Shown here: in pieces, positions 1 through 8,700 of the stretch
Layout: each line of letters opens with the position of its first letter
Position numbering within the stretch: position 1 is the first letter of the stretch
Assembly: GCA_045545095.1 (NCBI GenBank)
Contig: JAZQAG010000033.1
Coordinates: 151,783-215,782 of the forward strand
DNA from: Phocaeicola_A sp045545095
GTDB taxonomy: Bacteria > Bacteroidota > Bacteroidia > Bacteroidales > Bacteroidaceae
DNA length: 64,000 nt
Direction: 5' to 3'
Notes under the pieces: generated by a model
The model's input: the letters and a program-made list of their open reading frames with translations, nothing else
The model's database searches: none
What the model was told of the DNA's origin: nothing
Made by a program: the position numbers and the translations under genes

Positions 1-633
1 CGATCAAAAGGCGTGGTTACACGGGACTTCTTTGTGAAAGTGAAAGGTCCTAAAAATAACAAACCACTTCCGGCTTTTGTGAAGGAAACTGATATGGATA
101 GGCTGTTGGATGAGGTGGATTTCGGTGAAGGCTTTGCCGCTTGTCGAGATAAAATGGTGGTTGAGATGCTCTATGCTACAGGGATGCGTTTGGCGGAACT
201 CGTAGGGCTGAATGATAAAGATGTTGATTTCTCGGCAGGACAGATAAAGGTGACAGGAAAAAGAAATAAGCAACGTCTGATACCTTTTGGCGAAGAGTTG
301 CGATGCTCCATGTTGACTTATCTGAATATGCGAATTGAGTCTTGTCCAAGACTGTCTGAAGCCTTTTTTGTTAGTGATAAAGGTTCTAGAATAAGTCGGG
401 GTAAGGTTGGAAGCTTGGTGAAGATAGCTCTTTCGAAAGTGGTAGGGTTGAAAAGACGGAGTCCACATGTGTTAAGGCATTCTTTCGCGACATCGATGCT
501 CAACAATCATGCAGAGCTTGGTGTTGTAAAAGAGTTGCTTGGACACGAAAGTTTGGCGACAACGGAAATTTATACTCACACTACGTTCGAAGAATTAAAA
601 GAAGTCTATAAACTCGCTCATCCAAGAGCTTAA
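1..633 (+). CDS. xerC: XerC/XerD-type tyrosine recombinase, 3' part only
   Basis: The reading frame is open from base 1, so the gene starts outside the window and 210 C-terminal residues are present; the family is usually about 300 residues. This part is the catalytic domain. In fragment numbering the tyrosine-recombinase residues are visible: Arg63 in TGMRLAEL, a Lys in the TGKRNKQR hairpin, His156-x-x-Arg159 in HVLRH, His182 in LLGHESL and nucleophile Tyr191 in TEIYTH. Xer enzymes resolve chromosome dimers; integrases share the fold. A chromosomal xer gene is favoured because it sits 15 nt upstream of hpf and the tuf/rpo cluster rather than next to an integrated element. Whether it is XerC, XerD or a paralogue cannot be decided without the N-terminus. 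Confidence 0.85.
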   Translation, partial: RSKGVVTRDFFVKVKGPKNNKPLPAFVKETDMDRLLDEVDFGEGFAACRDKMVVEMLYATGMRLAELVGLNDKDVDFSAGQIKVTGKRNKQRLIPFGEELRCSMLTYLNMRIESCPRLSEAFFVSDKGSRISRGKVGSLVKIALSKVVGLKRRSPHVLRHSFATSMLNNHAELGVVKELLGHESLATTEIYTHTTFEELKEVYKLAHPRA

Positions 634-635
634 AC

Positions 636-643
636 AAAGGAGG
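636..643 (+). promoter_or_regulatory. Strong Shine-Dalgarno sequence before hpf
   Basis: AAAGGAGG lies 5 nt before the hpf ATG and just after the recombinase stop. Most genes in this window have A/T-rich leaders without such a motif, as usual for Bacteroidota, so this site is conspicuous and fixes the hpf start. Confidence 0.7.
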
Positions 644-648
644 TACGT

Positions 649-948
649 ATGGAAATTAGAATTCAATCGATCCGTTTCGATGCAGCTGAAAAGTTGCAAG
701 TGTTTGTTGAGAAGAAAGTAGGCAAACTCGAAAAGTATTGCGAAGAAATAAGAAAGGTAGAGGTGTCATTGAAAGTCGTGAAGCCTGAGACTGCTATGAA
801 TAAGGAAGCGGTTATCCGTGTGTTTGTTCCTAATGGGGATTTATATGTGGAAAAGGTATGCGACACTTTTGAAGAAGCAATAGACCAAGGGGTAGAAGCC
901 CTCGAAAAGCAATTGGTGAAATACAAGGAAAAACAGCGTGGGAAATAA
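649..948 (+). CDS. hpf: Ribosome hibernation-promoting factor, short form (HPF/YfiA family)
   Basis: The 99-residue product begins MEIRIQSIRFDAAEKL and matches the single N-terminal domain of HPF/YfiA (beta-alpha-beta-beta-beta-alpha). It lacks the C-terminal dimerisation domain of long HPF. Proteins of this family bind the 30S decoding centre in stationary phase and block tRNA and mRNA binding. The C-terminal end is Lys-rich (KYKEKQRGK), fitting an RNA binder. It follows the xer gene by 15 nt and shares its strand, so co-transcription is likely. The tRNA-tuf operon promoter begins directly downstream, placing a translation-silencing factor beside translation-elongation genes. Start chosen from the AAAGGAGG motif 5 nt upstream. 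Confidence 0.9.
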   Translation: MEIRIQSIRFDAAEKLQVFVEKKVGKLEKYCEEIRKVEVSLKVVKPETAMNKEAVIRVFVPNGDLYVEKVCDTFEEAIDQGVEALEKQLVKYKEKQRGK

Positions 949-963
949 AAAAAACGCTAAAAG

Positions 964-995
964 TTTGTATATCTCAAAATAAACACCTAAATTTG
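964..995 (+). promoter_or_regulatory. Bacteroides-type promoter for the tRNA-tuf operon
   Basis: TTTG (964-967) and TAAATTTG (988-995) are separated by exactly 20 nt, matching the Bacteroides -33/-7 consensus TTTG-N20-TAnnTTTG. Transcription would start near 1002, about 45 nt before the first tRNA. Confidence 0.75.
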
Positions 996-1039
996 CAGCC
1001 GTTTTCGCACCGAGCCATTTTGTGCAAGGCTGCAAATTT
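989..1039 (+). terminator. Inverted repeat overlapping the tRNA-tuf promoter
   Basis: AAATTTGCAGCC (989-1000) is the exact reverse complement of GGCTGCAAATTT (1028-1039). A second short stem, GCAC (1007-1010) with GTGC (1022-1025), lies inside, and TTTT follows at 1037-1040. The left arm overlaps the -7 box, so only RNA read through from hpf could form the whole stem; RNA started at this promoter would lack the left arm. It may end upstream transcripts without affecting new ones. The U-tract is short, so termination is uncertain. Confidence 0.45.
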
Positions 1040-1046
1040 TAGAAAT

Positions 1047-1120
1047 GCCTCTTTAGCTCAGTTGGCCAGAGCACGTGATTTGTAATCTCGGGGTCGTTGG
1101 TTCGAATCCGACAAGAGGCT
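1047..1120 (+). tRNA. tRNA-Thr (anticodon TGT)
   Basis: A 7-bp acceptor stem GCCTCTT/AAGAGGC, a D-arm with AGCTCAGTTGG, anticodon TGT in loop TTTGTAA and a T-arm with GGTTCGAATCC define the gene. CCA is not encoded. It is the first member of a four-tRNA block that precedes tuf. Confidence 0.96.
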
Positions 1121-1138
1121 CTCCTAAAAGGAAACGTT

Positions 1139-1221
1139 GGGCAAATACCAGAGTGGCCAAATGGGGCAGACTGTAAATCTGCTGGCTTACGCCTTCGGTG
1201 GTTCGAATCCATCTTTGCCCA
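1139..1221 (+). tRNA. tRNA-Tyr (anticodon GTA)
   Basis: The acceptor stem is GGGCAAA/TTTGCCC with discriminator A. The anticodon is GTA at 1173-1175. A long variable arm (GCTGGCTTACGCCTTCGG) makes it class II, 83 nt. CCA is not encoded. Confidence 0.96.
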
Positions 1222-1228
1222 CTAAATT

Positions 1229-1301
1229 GCGGAAGTAGCTCAGTTGATAGAGCATTAGCCTTCCAAGCTGAGGGTCGCGGGTTTGAGCCCCGTCTTCCGC
1301 T
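1229..1301 (+). tRNA. tRNA-Gly (anticodon TCC)
   Basis: The acceptor stem is GCGGAAG/CTTCCGC, the anticodon loop CTTCCAA gives TCC at 1262-1264, and the T-loop is TTTGAGC. It is 7 nt after tRNA-Tyr, in the same transcript. CCA is not encoded. Confidence 0.96.
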
Positions 1302-1309
1302 CTTTTATT

Positions 1310-1381
<72 letters not shown>

Positions 1382-1445
1382 CTTTACTATGATTAATAGG
1401 GAAGAAGATAAAACATTATTCATTATTATAATAAGTAAGAAAGCT

Positions 1446-2630
1446 ATGGCAAAAGAAAAATTTGAACGTTCAAAAGACCATGTTAACATTGGTACAATTG
1501 GCCACGTTGACCATGGTAAGACTACTTTGACTGCCGCAATCACTACAGTGTTGGCTAAGAAGGGTCTTTCAGAAGTTAAGTCTTTCGACCAGATTGACAA
1601 CGCTCCTGAAGAGAAAGAGAGAGGTATTACTATCAACACTTCTCACGTTGAGTACGAAACCGCAACTCGTCACTATGCTCATGTAGACTGCCCGGGTCAC
1701 GCCGACTACGTAAAGAACATGGTAACTGGTGCTGCTCAGATGGACGGTGCTATCATCGTTTGTGCTGCTACTGATGGTCCGATGCCTCAGACTCGTGAAC
1801 ACATCCTTTTGGCTCGTCAGGTAAACGTACCTCGCTTGGTTGTATTCTTGAACAAGTGTGATATGGTTGACGATGAGGAAATGCTTGAGCTCGTTGAAAT
1901 GGAAATGCGTGAGCTGTTGGCTGCTTATGAGTTCGATGGTGACAACACTCCTATCATCCGTGGTTCTGCTCTTGGTGCATTGAATGGTGTTGAGCAATGG
2001 GAAGATAAGGTTATGGAGTTGATGGATGCTGTTGATACTTGGGTGCCCCTGCCTCCCCGTGATGTGGATAAACCTTTCTTGATGCCTGTTGAGGACGTGT
2101 TCTCAATCACTGGTCGTGGTACTGTTGCTACTGGTCGTATCGAAACTGGTGTTATCCATGTAGGTGACGAAGTAGAAATCCTCGGTCTTGGTGAGAACAA
2201 GAAGTCAGTTGTAACTGGTGTTGAAATGTTCCGTAAGTTGCTCGATGAGGGTCAGGCTGGTGATAACGTAGGTCTGTTGCTCCGTGGTATCGACAAGAAC
2301 GAAATCAAGCGCGGTATGGTATTGTGTAAGCCCGGTCAGATTAAGCCTCACTCTAAGTTCAAAGCTTCTATCTACGTTTTGAAGAAAGAGGAAGGTGGTC
2401 GTCATACTCCGTTCCACAACAAGTATCGTCCTCAGTTCTACCTCCGTACTATGGACTGTACAGGTGAAATCTCTTTGCCTGAAGGTGTAGAGATGGTAAT
2501 GCCTGGTGATAACGTAGAGATCAACGTTGAGTTGATTTATGAGGTAGCCTTGAACGTAGGTCTTCGTTTCGCAATCCGCGAGGGTGGACGTACAGTAGGT
2601 TCAGGTCAGATTACTGAAATCCTTGACTAA
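1446..2630 (+). CDS. tuf: Translation elongation factor Tu
   Basis: EF-Tu is a GTPase that delivers aminoacyl-tRNA to the ribosomal A site. The 394-residue product begins MAKEKFERSKDHVNIGTIG. It shows the P-loop GHVDHGKTT, switch-II DCPGHADY, and the NKCD guanine-specificity motif, followed by the two beta-barrel domains ending GSGQITEILD. An in-frame ATG at 1389 would add 19 untypical residues, so the ATG at 1446 is the start; the length then equals that of other Bacteroidales EF-Tu. It lies behind four tRNAs and before tRNA-Trp, and is not in the str operon with fusA. High expression is expected. Confidence 0.98.
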   Translation: MAKEKFERSKDHVNIGTIGHVDHGKTTLTAAITTVLAKKGLSEVKSFDQIDNAPEEKERGITINTSHVEYETATRHYAHVDCPGHADYVKNMVTGAAQMDGAIIVCAATDGPMPQTREHILLARQVNVPRLVVFLNKCDMVDDEEMLELVEMEMRELLAAYEFDGDNTPIIRGSALGALNGVEQWEDKVMELMDAVDTWVPLPPRDVDKPFLMPVEDVFSITGRGTVATGRIETGVIHVGDEVEILGLGENKKSVVTGVEMFRKLLDEGQAGDNVGLLLRGIDKNEIKRGMVLCKPGQIKPHSKFKASIYVLKKEEGGRHTPFHNKYRPQFYLRTMDCTGEISLPEGVEMVMPGDNVEINVELIYEVALNVGLRFAIREGGRTVGSGQITEILD

Positions 2631-2643
2631 TTAATATAGTCGG

Positions 2644-2669
2644 TCGGCTCTCGGGTGACTGAGAGCCGA
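2644..2669 (+). terminator. Hairpin between tuf and tRNA-Trp
   Basis: TCGGCTCTC (2644-2652) pairs with GAGAGCCGA (2661-2669) around an 8-nt loop. Only TATTTA follows, so it is better read as a 3'-end stabiliser or partial terminator/processing site for tuf mRNA than as a full terminator. tRNA-Trp starts 5 nt later. Confidence 0.6.
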
Positions 2670-2674
2670 TATTT

Positions 2675-2747
2675 ACGGGAATAGCTCAGTTGGTAGAGCA
2701 CCGGTCTCCAAAACCGGGTGTCGGGAGTTCGAGCCTCTCTTCCCGTG
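2675..2747 (+). tRNA. tRNA-Trp (anticodon CCA)
   Basis: The acceptor stem is ACGGGAA/TTCCCGT, the anticodon loop CTCCAAA gives CCA, and the T-arm carries GTTCGAGCC. It sits between tuf and secE, an arrangement common in bacterial tuf-secE-nusG clusters. Confidence 0.96.
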
Positions 2748-2762
2748 CTAATCTTGAAAAAT

Positions 2763-2954
2763 ATGTTTAAGAGAGTAATAGATTATTGTAAAGAATCTTA
2801 CGAAGAACTTGTTCATAAGGTGTCATGGCCTACTCGTTCTGAGCTTGCTGGCAGCGCAGTGGTTGTTTTGTATGCTTCCCTACTCATTGCGTTGGTAGTA
2901 TTTGCTATGGATTCGGTTTTTGAGTCTGTGATGAGATTCGTGTATCCTCATTAA
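2763..2954 (+). CDS. secE: Preprotein translocase subunit SecE
   Basis: The 63-residue product (MFKRVIDYCKESYEELVH...) has the amphipathic N-terminal helix with the conserved KVSWPTRSE motif that contacts SecY, followed by one transmembrane segment (about residues 30-55, VVVLYASLLIALVVFAM). This is the minimal single-span SecE that clamps the SecY channel in the inner membrane. An in-frame start at 2718 lies inside tRNA-Trp and is rejected; ATG 2763 is chosen. It is 12 nt upstream of nusG, the standard secE-nusG pair. Confidence 0.95.
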   Translation: MFKRVIDYCKESYEELVHKVSWPTRSELAGSAVVVLYASLLIALVVFAMDSVFESVMRFVYPH

Positions 2955-2966
2955 TTCAAAGTAATG

Positions 2967-3509
2967 ATGTCTGAGATTGGTATGAAGTGGTACGTACTGC
3001 GTGCTATTAGTGGTAAAGAAAACAAGGTTAAAGAATACCTTGAAGCTGATATAAAGAACAGCGACCTTGGCGACTATGTATCTCAGGTGTTGATTCCCAC
3101 AGAGAAAGTTTATCAGGTAAGGAATGGTAAGAAAGTTGTAAAAGAACGTACTTACCTGCCTGGTTACGTCTTGGTGGAGGCTGCTTTGGTGGGTGAGGTT
3201 GCTCATCGTTTGAGGAATACCCCAAATGTGCTAGGCTTTTTGGGTGGTTTAGATAATCCAACCCCCTTACGTCAAGCGGAAGTGAACCGTATCCTCGGTA
3301 CAGTTGACGAACTTCAGGATATTGCTGAAGATAACACTATCCCGTATGAAGTTGGTGAGACTGTCAAGGTGGCAGAAGGCCCTTTCAGTGGTTTCAATGG
3401 AATTATTGAAGAGGTTAACGCAGAGAAGAAAAAGTTAAAGGTCATGGTGAAAATATTCGGTCGGAAAACTCCGCTCGAATTGGGCTTTATGCAAGTGGAA
3501 AAGGAATGA
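2967..3509 (+). CDS. nusG: Transcription termination/antitermination factor NusG
   Basis: The 180-residue product begins MSEIGMKWYVLRAISG; the WYVLRAISGKE motif opens the NGN domain that binds the RNA polymerase clamp. A C-terminal KOW domain follows (about residues 125-178, with EGPFSGFNGIIEEV), which in other bacteria contacts Rho or S10. Two consecutive ATGs occur at 2964 and 2967 and either could be used; 2967 matches family N-termini best. It is followed after 62 nt by rplK. An A/T-rich leader without Shine-Dalgarno motif precedes rplK. Confidence 0.95.
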   Translation: MSEIGMKWYVLRAISGKENKVKEYLEADIKNSDLGDYVSQVLIPTEKVYQVRNGKKVVKERTYLPGYVLVEAALVGEVAHRLRNTPNVLGFLGGLDNPTPLRQAEVNRILGTVDELQDIAEDNTIPYEVGETVKVAEGPFSGFNGIIEEVNAEKKKLKVMVKIFGRKTPLELGFMQVEKE

Positions 3510-3571
3510 TGCATTCTGTTACGTGCACTATTCTTTTTGTAATAATTGTACTAAATATAAATTAAAAGAAA

Positions 3572-4015
3572 ATGGCTAAAGAAGTTGCTGGACTAATCAA
3601 GTTACAGATTAAAGGAGGCGCTGCAAATCCATCACCTCCCGTAGGACCTGCTTTGGGTTCCAAGGGTATTAATATTATGGAATTTTGCAAGCAATTCAAC
3701 GCCAGAACACAGGATAAGGCTGGTAAAGTATTGCCAGTAATTATCACTTACTATGCTGACAAGTCTTTTGATTTCGTTATCAAGACTCCTCCTGTAGCTA
3801 TTCAGCTTATGGAAGTTGCTAAAGTAAAGAGTGGTTCTGCTGAGCCTAATCGTAAAAAGGTTGCTGAGATTACTTGGGAACAAGTACGTACGATTGCTCA
3901 AGATAAGTTGGTTGACTTGAACTGTTTCACAGTAGAGGCTGCTATGACGATGGTAGCAGGTACAGCAAGAAGTATGGGTATCGCTGTAAAAGGTGAGTTC
4001 CCCGGTAACAATTAA
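3572..4015 (+). CDS. rplK: 50S ribosomal protein L11
   Basis: The 147-residue protein begins MAKEVAGLIKLQIKGGAANP. It has the proline-rich PSPPVGPALGSKGINIMEFC segment of the N-terminal domain and the C-terminal 23S rRNA-binding domain ending in the AGTARSMGI motif. L11 forms the GTPase-associated centre with L10-L7/L12 and is a target of thiopeptide antibiotics. It starts the L11-L1-L10-L12 gene run, 16 nt before rplA. The 62-nt leader from nusG shows no clear TAnnTTTG promoter, so read-through from nusG is likely. Confidence 0.97.
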   Translation: MAKEVAGLIKLQIKGGAANPSPPVGPALGSKGINIMEFCKQFNARTQDKAGKVLPVIITYYADKSFDFVIKTPPVAIQLMEVAKVKSGSAEPNRKKVAEITWEQVRTIAQDKLVDLNCFTVEAAMTMVAGTARSMGIAVKGEFPGNN

Positions 4016-4031
4016 TTAACTTCAATTAAGT

Positions 4032-4733
4032 ATGGGTAAACTGACAAAAAATCAAAAGTTGGCTGCAGCTAAAATTGAAGCAGGGAAAGCATACTCACTG
4101 AAAGAAGCTGCTGAATTGGTGAAGGAAATAACCTTTACTAAGTTTGATGCTTCACTGGATATTGACGTACGTTTGGGAGTTGATCCTCGTAAAGCTAACC
4201 AAATGGTTCGTGGCGTTGTTTCATTGCCCCACGGAACCGGTAAGGTAGTTCGAGTATTGGCTCTTTGTACCCCCGATGCTGAAGCTGCTGCTAAAGAAGC
4301 AGGTGCTGACTATGTAGGTCTTGATGAGTATATCGAAAAGATCAAAGGCGGATGGACTGACATTGATGTAATTATTACTATGCCGTCTATCATGGGTAAA
4401 ATCGGTGCTTTGGGACGTGTATTGGGCCCACGTGGTTTGATGCCTAATCCTAAGAGTGGAACCGTAACTATGGATGTTGCTAAGGCTGTACGCGAAGTAA
4501 AGCAGGGTAAGATTGACTTTAAGGTTGATAAAACAGGTATTGTACATACTTCAATCGGTAAGGTGTCTTTCTCTTCTGACGCAATTCGCGATAACGCAAA
4601 GGAATTTATTTCAACCATTCTCAAGTTGAAACCTGCTGCAGCTAAAGGTACATATATCAAGAGCATTTATCTTTCAAGTACAATGAGTAAGGGTATCAAG
4701 GTTGATCCCAAATCTATTGAAGAAAACGTTTAA
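4032..4733 (+). CDS. rplA: 50S ribosomal protein L1
   Basis: The 233-residue protein carries the L1 signature MPSIMGKIGALGRVLGPRGL and the PNPKSGTVT segment. L1 binds helices 76-78 of 23S rRNA (the mobile L1 stalk) and guides tRNA out of the E site. In E. coli L1 also represses its own L11-L1 mRNA; no matching leader was recognised here. The start ATG is 16 nt after rplK, and the gene ends 13 nt before rplJ. Confidence 0.97.
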   Translation: MGKLTKNQKLAAAKIEAGKAYSLKEAAELVKEITFTKFDASLDIDVRLGVDPRKANQMVRGVVSLPHGTGKVVRVLALCTPDAEAAAKEAGADYVGLDEYIEKIKGGWTDIDVIITMPSIMGKIGALGRVLGPRGLMPNPKSGTVTMDVAKAVREVKQGKIDFKVDKTGIVHTSIGKVSFSSDAIRDNAKEFISTILKLKPAAAKGTYIKSIYLSSTMSKGIKVDPKSIEENV

Positions 4734-4746
4734 TTAGAGGAAAGTC

Positions 4747-5262
4747 ATGAGAAAGGAAGATAAAAACGCAATTATTGCACAGCTCGCAGAGACTATTAAT
4801 GAATACGGACACTTCTATTTGGTTGATGTAACAGCTATGAATGCTGCTGCTACCAGCGCATTGAGAAGAGAATGTTTCAAGTCTGAGGTGAAAATGGTGT
4901 TGGTTAAAAACACTCTTCTTCATAAAGCACTTGAGAGCCTTGAAGGTGATTATTCTCCCCTTTATGGTTGCTTGAAGGGTACAACTGCTGTCTTGTTTTC
5001 AAATACAGCAAATGTTCCCGCTAAAATGCTTAAGAAGGTTGCTAAAGACGGTATTCCTGGTCTGAAAGCTGCATATGCAGAGGAAAGCTTCTATGTTGGG
5101 GCTGATCAATTAGATGCTCTTACAAGCATCAAGAGCAAGAATGAAGTTATTGCTGATGTTATTGCATTGTTGCAATCTCCGGCCAAAAACGTTATTTCGG
5201 CTCTCCAATCTGGTGGAAACACCCTTCACGGAGTTCTTAAGACTCTTGGTGAAAGAGAATAA
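4747..5262 (+). CDS. rplJ: 50S ribosomal protein L10
   Basis: The 171-residue protein (MRKEDKNAIIAQLAETI...) has the N-terminal rRNA-binding domain with VDVTAMNAAATSALRRE and KMVLVKNTLL segments, and a C-terminal helix that carries L7/L12 dimers. It anchors the flexible stalk that recruits elongation factors. The gene lies 13 nt after rplA and 41 nt before rplL, too close for the long L10 leader known in E. coli, so any autoregulation must use a short site. Confidence 0.96.
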   Translation: MRKEDKNAIIAQLAETINEYGHFYLVDVTAMNAAATSALRRECFKSEVKMVLVKNTLLHKALESLEGDYSPLYGCLKGTTAVLFSNTANVPAKMLKKVAKDGIPGLKAAYAEESFYVGADQLDALTSIKSKNEVIADVIALLQSPAKNVISALQSGGNTLHGVLKTLGERE

Positions 5263-5303
5263 TTAAAATAATAAGTAAAAACAAACATTAAATTTATACG
5301 AAA

Positions 5304-5681
5304 ATGGCAGATTTGAAAGCTTTTGCAGAACAATTAGTTAACTTGACAGTTAAAGAAGTTAATGAACTGGCAACTATCCTGAAGGAAGAATATGGTATTG
5401 AACCTGCTGCTGCAGCTGTTGCTGTTGCTGCTGGTCCCGCTGCTGCTGGTGCAGCTGCTGTTGAAGAGAAGACTTCTTTCGACGTAGTATTGAAGAGCGC
5501 TGGTTCAGCTAAGTTGCAGGTAGTTAAGGCCGTTAAGGAGGCTTGTGGTCTTGGTTTGAAAGAAGCTAAAGACATGGTAGATGGTGCTCCTAGCGTAGTT
5601 AAGGAAGGTCTTGCTAAGGACGAAGCTGAATCTTTGAAGAAAACATTGGAAGAGGCTGGAGCTGAAGTTGAACTTAAGTGA
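5304..5681 (+). CDS. rplL: 50S ribosomal protein L7/L12
   Basis: The 125-residue protein has an N-terminal dimerisation domain (MADLKAFAEQLVNLTVKEV), an Ala/Val-rich hinge around residues 35-53, and the compact C-terminal factor-binding domain with KTSFDVVLKSAG and GLGLKEAKDMVDGAP motifs. Several dimers bind L10 and recruit EF-Tu, EF-G and IF2. It is followed by two hairpins before rpoB, matching the general need for more L7/L12 than RNA polymerase. Confidence 0.97.
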   Translation: MADLKAFAEQLVNLTVKEVNELATILKEEYGIEPAAAAVAVAAGPAAAGAAAVEEKTSFDVVLKSAGSAKLQVVKAVKEACGLGLKEAKDMVDGAPSVVKEGLAKDEAESLKKTLEEAGAEVELK

Positions 5682-5687
5682 TAACAG

Positions 5688-5744
5688 CCTGGTTTCCAGG
5701 TAATACGGTTAGGAACCCTCAGTTGGAGGGTTCTTAACCTTTTT
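5688..5744 (+). terminator. rplL-rpoB attenuator/partial terminator
   Basis: A small hairpin CCTGG-TTT-CCAGG (5688-5700) is followed by a 14-bp stem: 5707-5720 (GGTTAGGAACCCTC) pairs with 5726-5739 (GAGGGTTCTTAACC), with one G-U pair and a 5-nt loop, then TTTTT (5740-5744). This has the full form of an intrinsic terminator inside an operon. It probably lowers transcription into rpoB relative to the ribosomal stalk genes. Confidence 0.75.
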
Positions 5745-5787
5745 GTGTCTATATTAAATTTAAGTTCTCCTCAAATCTCATAAACAG

Positions 5788-8700
5788 ATGTCTTCAAATA
5801 CTGTAAATCAAAGAATTAATTTTGCAACTATCAAGAATCCTATGCCTTATCCGGATTTCTTGGAGGTGCAATTGAAGTCATTCCAAGACTTTTTACAACT
5901 GGACACTCCTCCCGAAAAACGTAAGAACGATGGTTTGTACAAAGTATTTGCAGAAAATTTCCCTATCGCAGATACAAGAAATAACTTTGTTCTTGAATTT
6001 TTGGATTACTATATTGATCCACCTCGTTATACCATAGAAGATTGTTTGGAGCGTGGATTGACTTATAGTGTTCCTCTGAAGGCCAAATTGAAATTGTATT
6101 GTACAGATCCTGATCATGAGGATTTTGATACAGTTATCCAAGATGTATTTTTAGGCCCTATTCCCTACATGACTAATAACGGTACCTTTATTATTAATGG
6201 TGCTGAGCGTGTTGTAGTGTCACAGTTGCATCGTTCGCCAGGTGTATTCTTTGGACAAAGCATCCATGCTAATGGTACGCAATTATATTCTGCACGTATT
6301 ATTCCTTTCAAGGGATCGTGGATAGAATTTGCTACTGACATCAATAATGTCATGTATGCGTACATTGACCGTAAAAAGAAATTGCCTGTAACAACTTTGT
6401 TGCGTGCTATAGGTTTTGAGAATGATAAGGATATTCTTGAAATCTTTAACTTGGCGGAGGAAGTTAAGGTTAATCGCACAACCTTGCAGAAATATATCGG
6501 TCGCAAATTGGCTGCCCGTGTTTTGAAAACTTGGGTTGAAGATTTTGTAGATGAAGATACAGGTGAAGTAGTCTCTATCGAACGTAACGAAGTGATCATT
6601 GATCGTGAGACACCGTTGGAGGAAGAACATATTGATGAAATTATTGCATCGGGCGTTCAGAATGTTTTGATTCATCGTGAGGGGGCTAATCAATCTGATT
6701 ATTCAATTATATTCAATACCTTACAGAAGGATCCTAGTAATTCTGAAAAAGAAGCAGTGCTTTACATCTATCGTCAATTGCGTAATGCAGATCCTGCTGA
6801 TGATGCTAGTGCTCGCGAGGTGATCAATAATCTTTTCTTCTCAGAAAAGAGATATGATTTAGGTGATGTAGGTCGCTATAGAATCAATAAGAAGTTAGGA
6901 CTTACTACAGATATGTCTGTAAAAGTTCTGACTAAGGAAGATATCATTGAAATTATCAAATATTTGATTGAGTTGATAAACTCAAAGGCTGTAGTAGATG
7001 ATATCGATCATTTGAGTAACCGTCGTGTGCGTACTGTTGGTGAACAACTTTCTAACCAATTTGCTATAGGTTTGGCCCGTATGTCACGTACTATTCGTGA
7101 ACGAATGAATGTGCGTGATAATGAGGTGTTTACTCCGACAGATTTGATTAATGCCAAGACTATTTCTTCGGTAATCAATTCTTTCTTTGGAACGAATGCC
7201 TTGTCACAGTTTATGGATCAAACTAATCCATTGGCGGAAGTAACTCATAAACGTCGTCTTTCAGCTCTTGGTCCTGGTGGCTTGTCACGTGAACGTGCTG
7301 GCTTTGAGGTTCGTGACGTACATTATACTCATTATGGACGTCTTTGTCCAATTGAATCTCCTGAAGGTCCCAATATTGGTTTGATATCTTCTTTGTGTGT
7401 ATATGCAAAGATTAACGATTTAGGATTCATCGAAACTCCGTATCGAGAGGTAAAGGATGGAACTGTGAACCTGAATAATGATGAAGTTGTATATTTGACG
7501 GCAGAGGAGGAAGAGAGCAAGATAATTGGTCAAGGGAATGCACCTTTGAAAGATGATGGAACTTTTATTCGTACAAAAGTTAAATCTCGTCAAGATGCTG
7601 ATTATCCTGTAGTAGAGCCTTCTCGTGTAGATTTAATGGATGTGGCTCCTCAGCAGATAGCATCTATTGCTGCTTCTTTGATTCCTTTCTTGGAGCATGA
7701 TGATGCCCACCGTGCATTGATGGGATCGAACATGATGCGCCAAGCTGTACCTTTGTTGCGTACAGAAGCTCCTATTGTAGGTACAGGAATCGAACGTCAG
7801 GTTTGTGAAAACTCACGTACCCAGATAACTGCAGAAGGTGATGGTACTATTGAATATGTTGATGCAACAACAATTCGTATCTTGTATGATCGGACAGAGG
7901 ATGAAGATTTTGTAAGTTTCGAGCCTGCATTAAAAGAGTATCAGATTCCCAAGTTCCGTCGTACTAATCAGAATATGACTATTGACCTTCGTCCAATCTG
8001 TGAAAAGGGACAGCGTGTGAAAGCTGGTGATATCCTTACTGAAGGTTACTCAACAGAAGCTGGCGAGTTGGCTTTAGGTAAAAACTTGCTGGTGGCTTAC
8101 ATGCCTTGGAAGGGATACAACTATGAGGATGCTATCGTATTGAACGAACGTGTCGTACGTGAAGACCTTCTTACATCTATTCACGTGGAGGAACTTTCTT
8201 TGGAAGTTCGTGAAACTAAGCGTGGTATGGAGGAATTGACATCTGATATACCAAATGTAAGCGAAGAGGCTACTAAGGATTTGGATGAAAACGGTATTAT
8301 TCGTATCGGTGCCCGTGTACAGCCTGGTGATATCTTGATTGGTAAGATTACTCCGAAGGGAGAGTCTGATCCTTCTCCTGAAGAAAAATTGCTGCGTGCA
8401 ATCTTTGGCGATAAGGCTGGTGATGTGAAGGATGCCTCATTGAAGGCTTCTCCTTCATTGAGTGGTGTTGTTATCGGCAAACGATTGTTCTCTCGAGCTA
8501 TAAAAACTCGTAGTTCTAAGTTGGCCGATAAAGCTTTGATGCCAAAGATTGATGAAGAATTTGAAGCTAAATTCCAGGCTTTGAAAAATATTTTAGTGGA
8601 TAAATTGATCACGCTGACTGAGGGTAAAACCTCACAGGGTGTGAAGGATTATTTGGGAACAGATGTTATTCCTAAAGGCGCTAAGTTCACTAAAAAAGAT

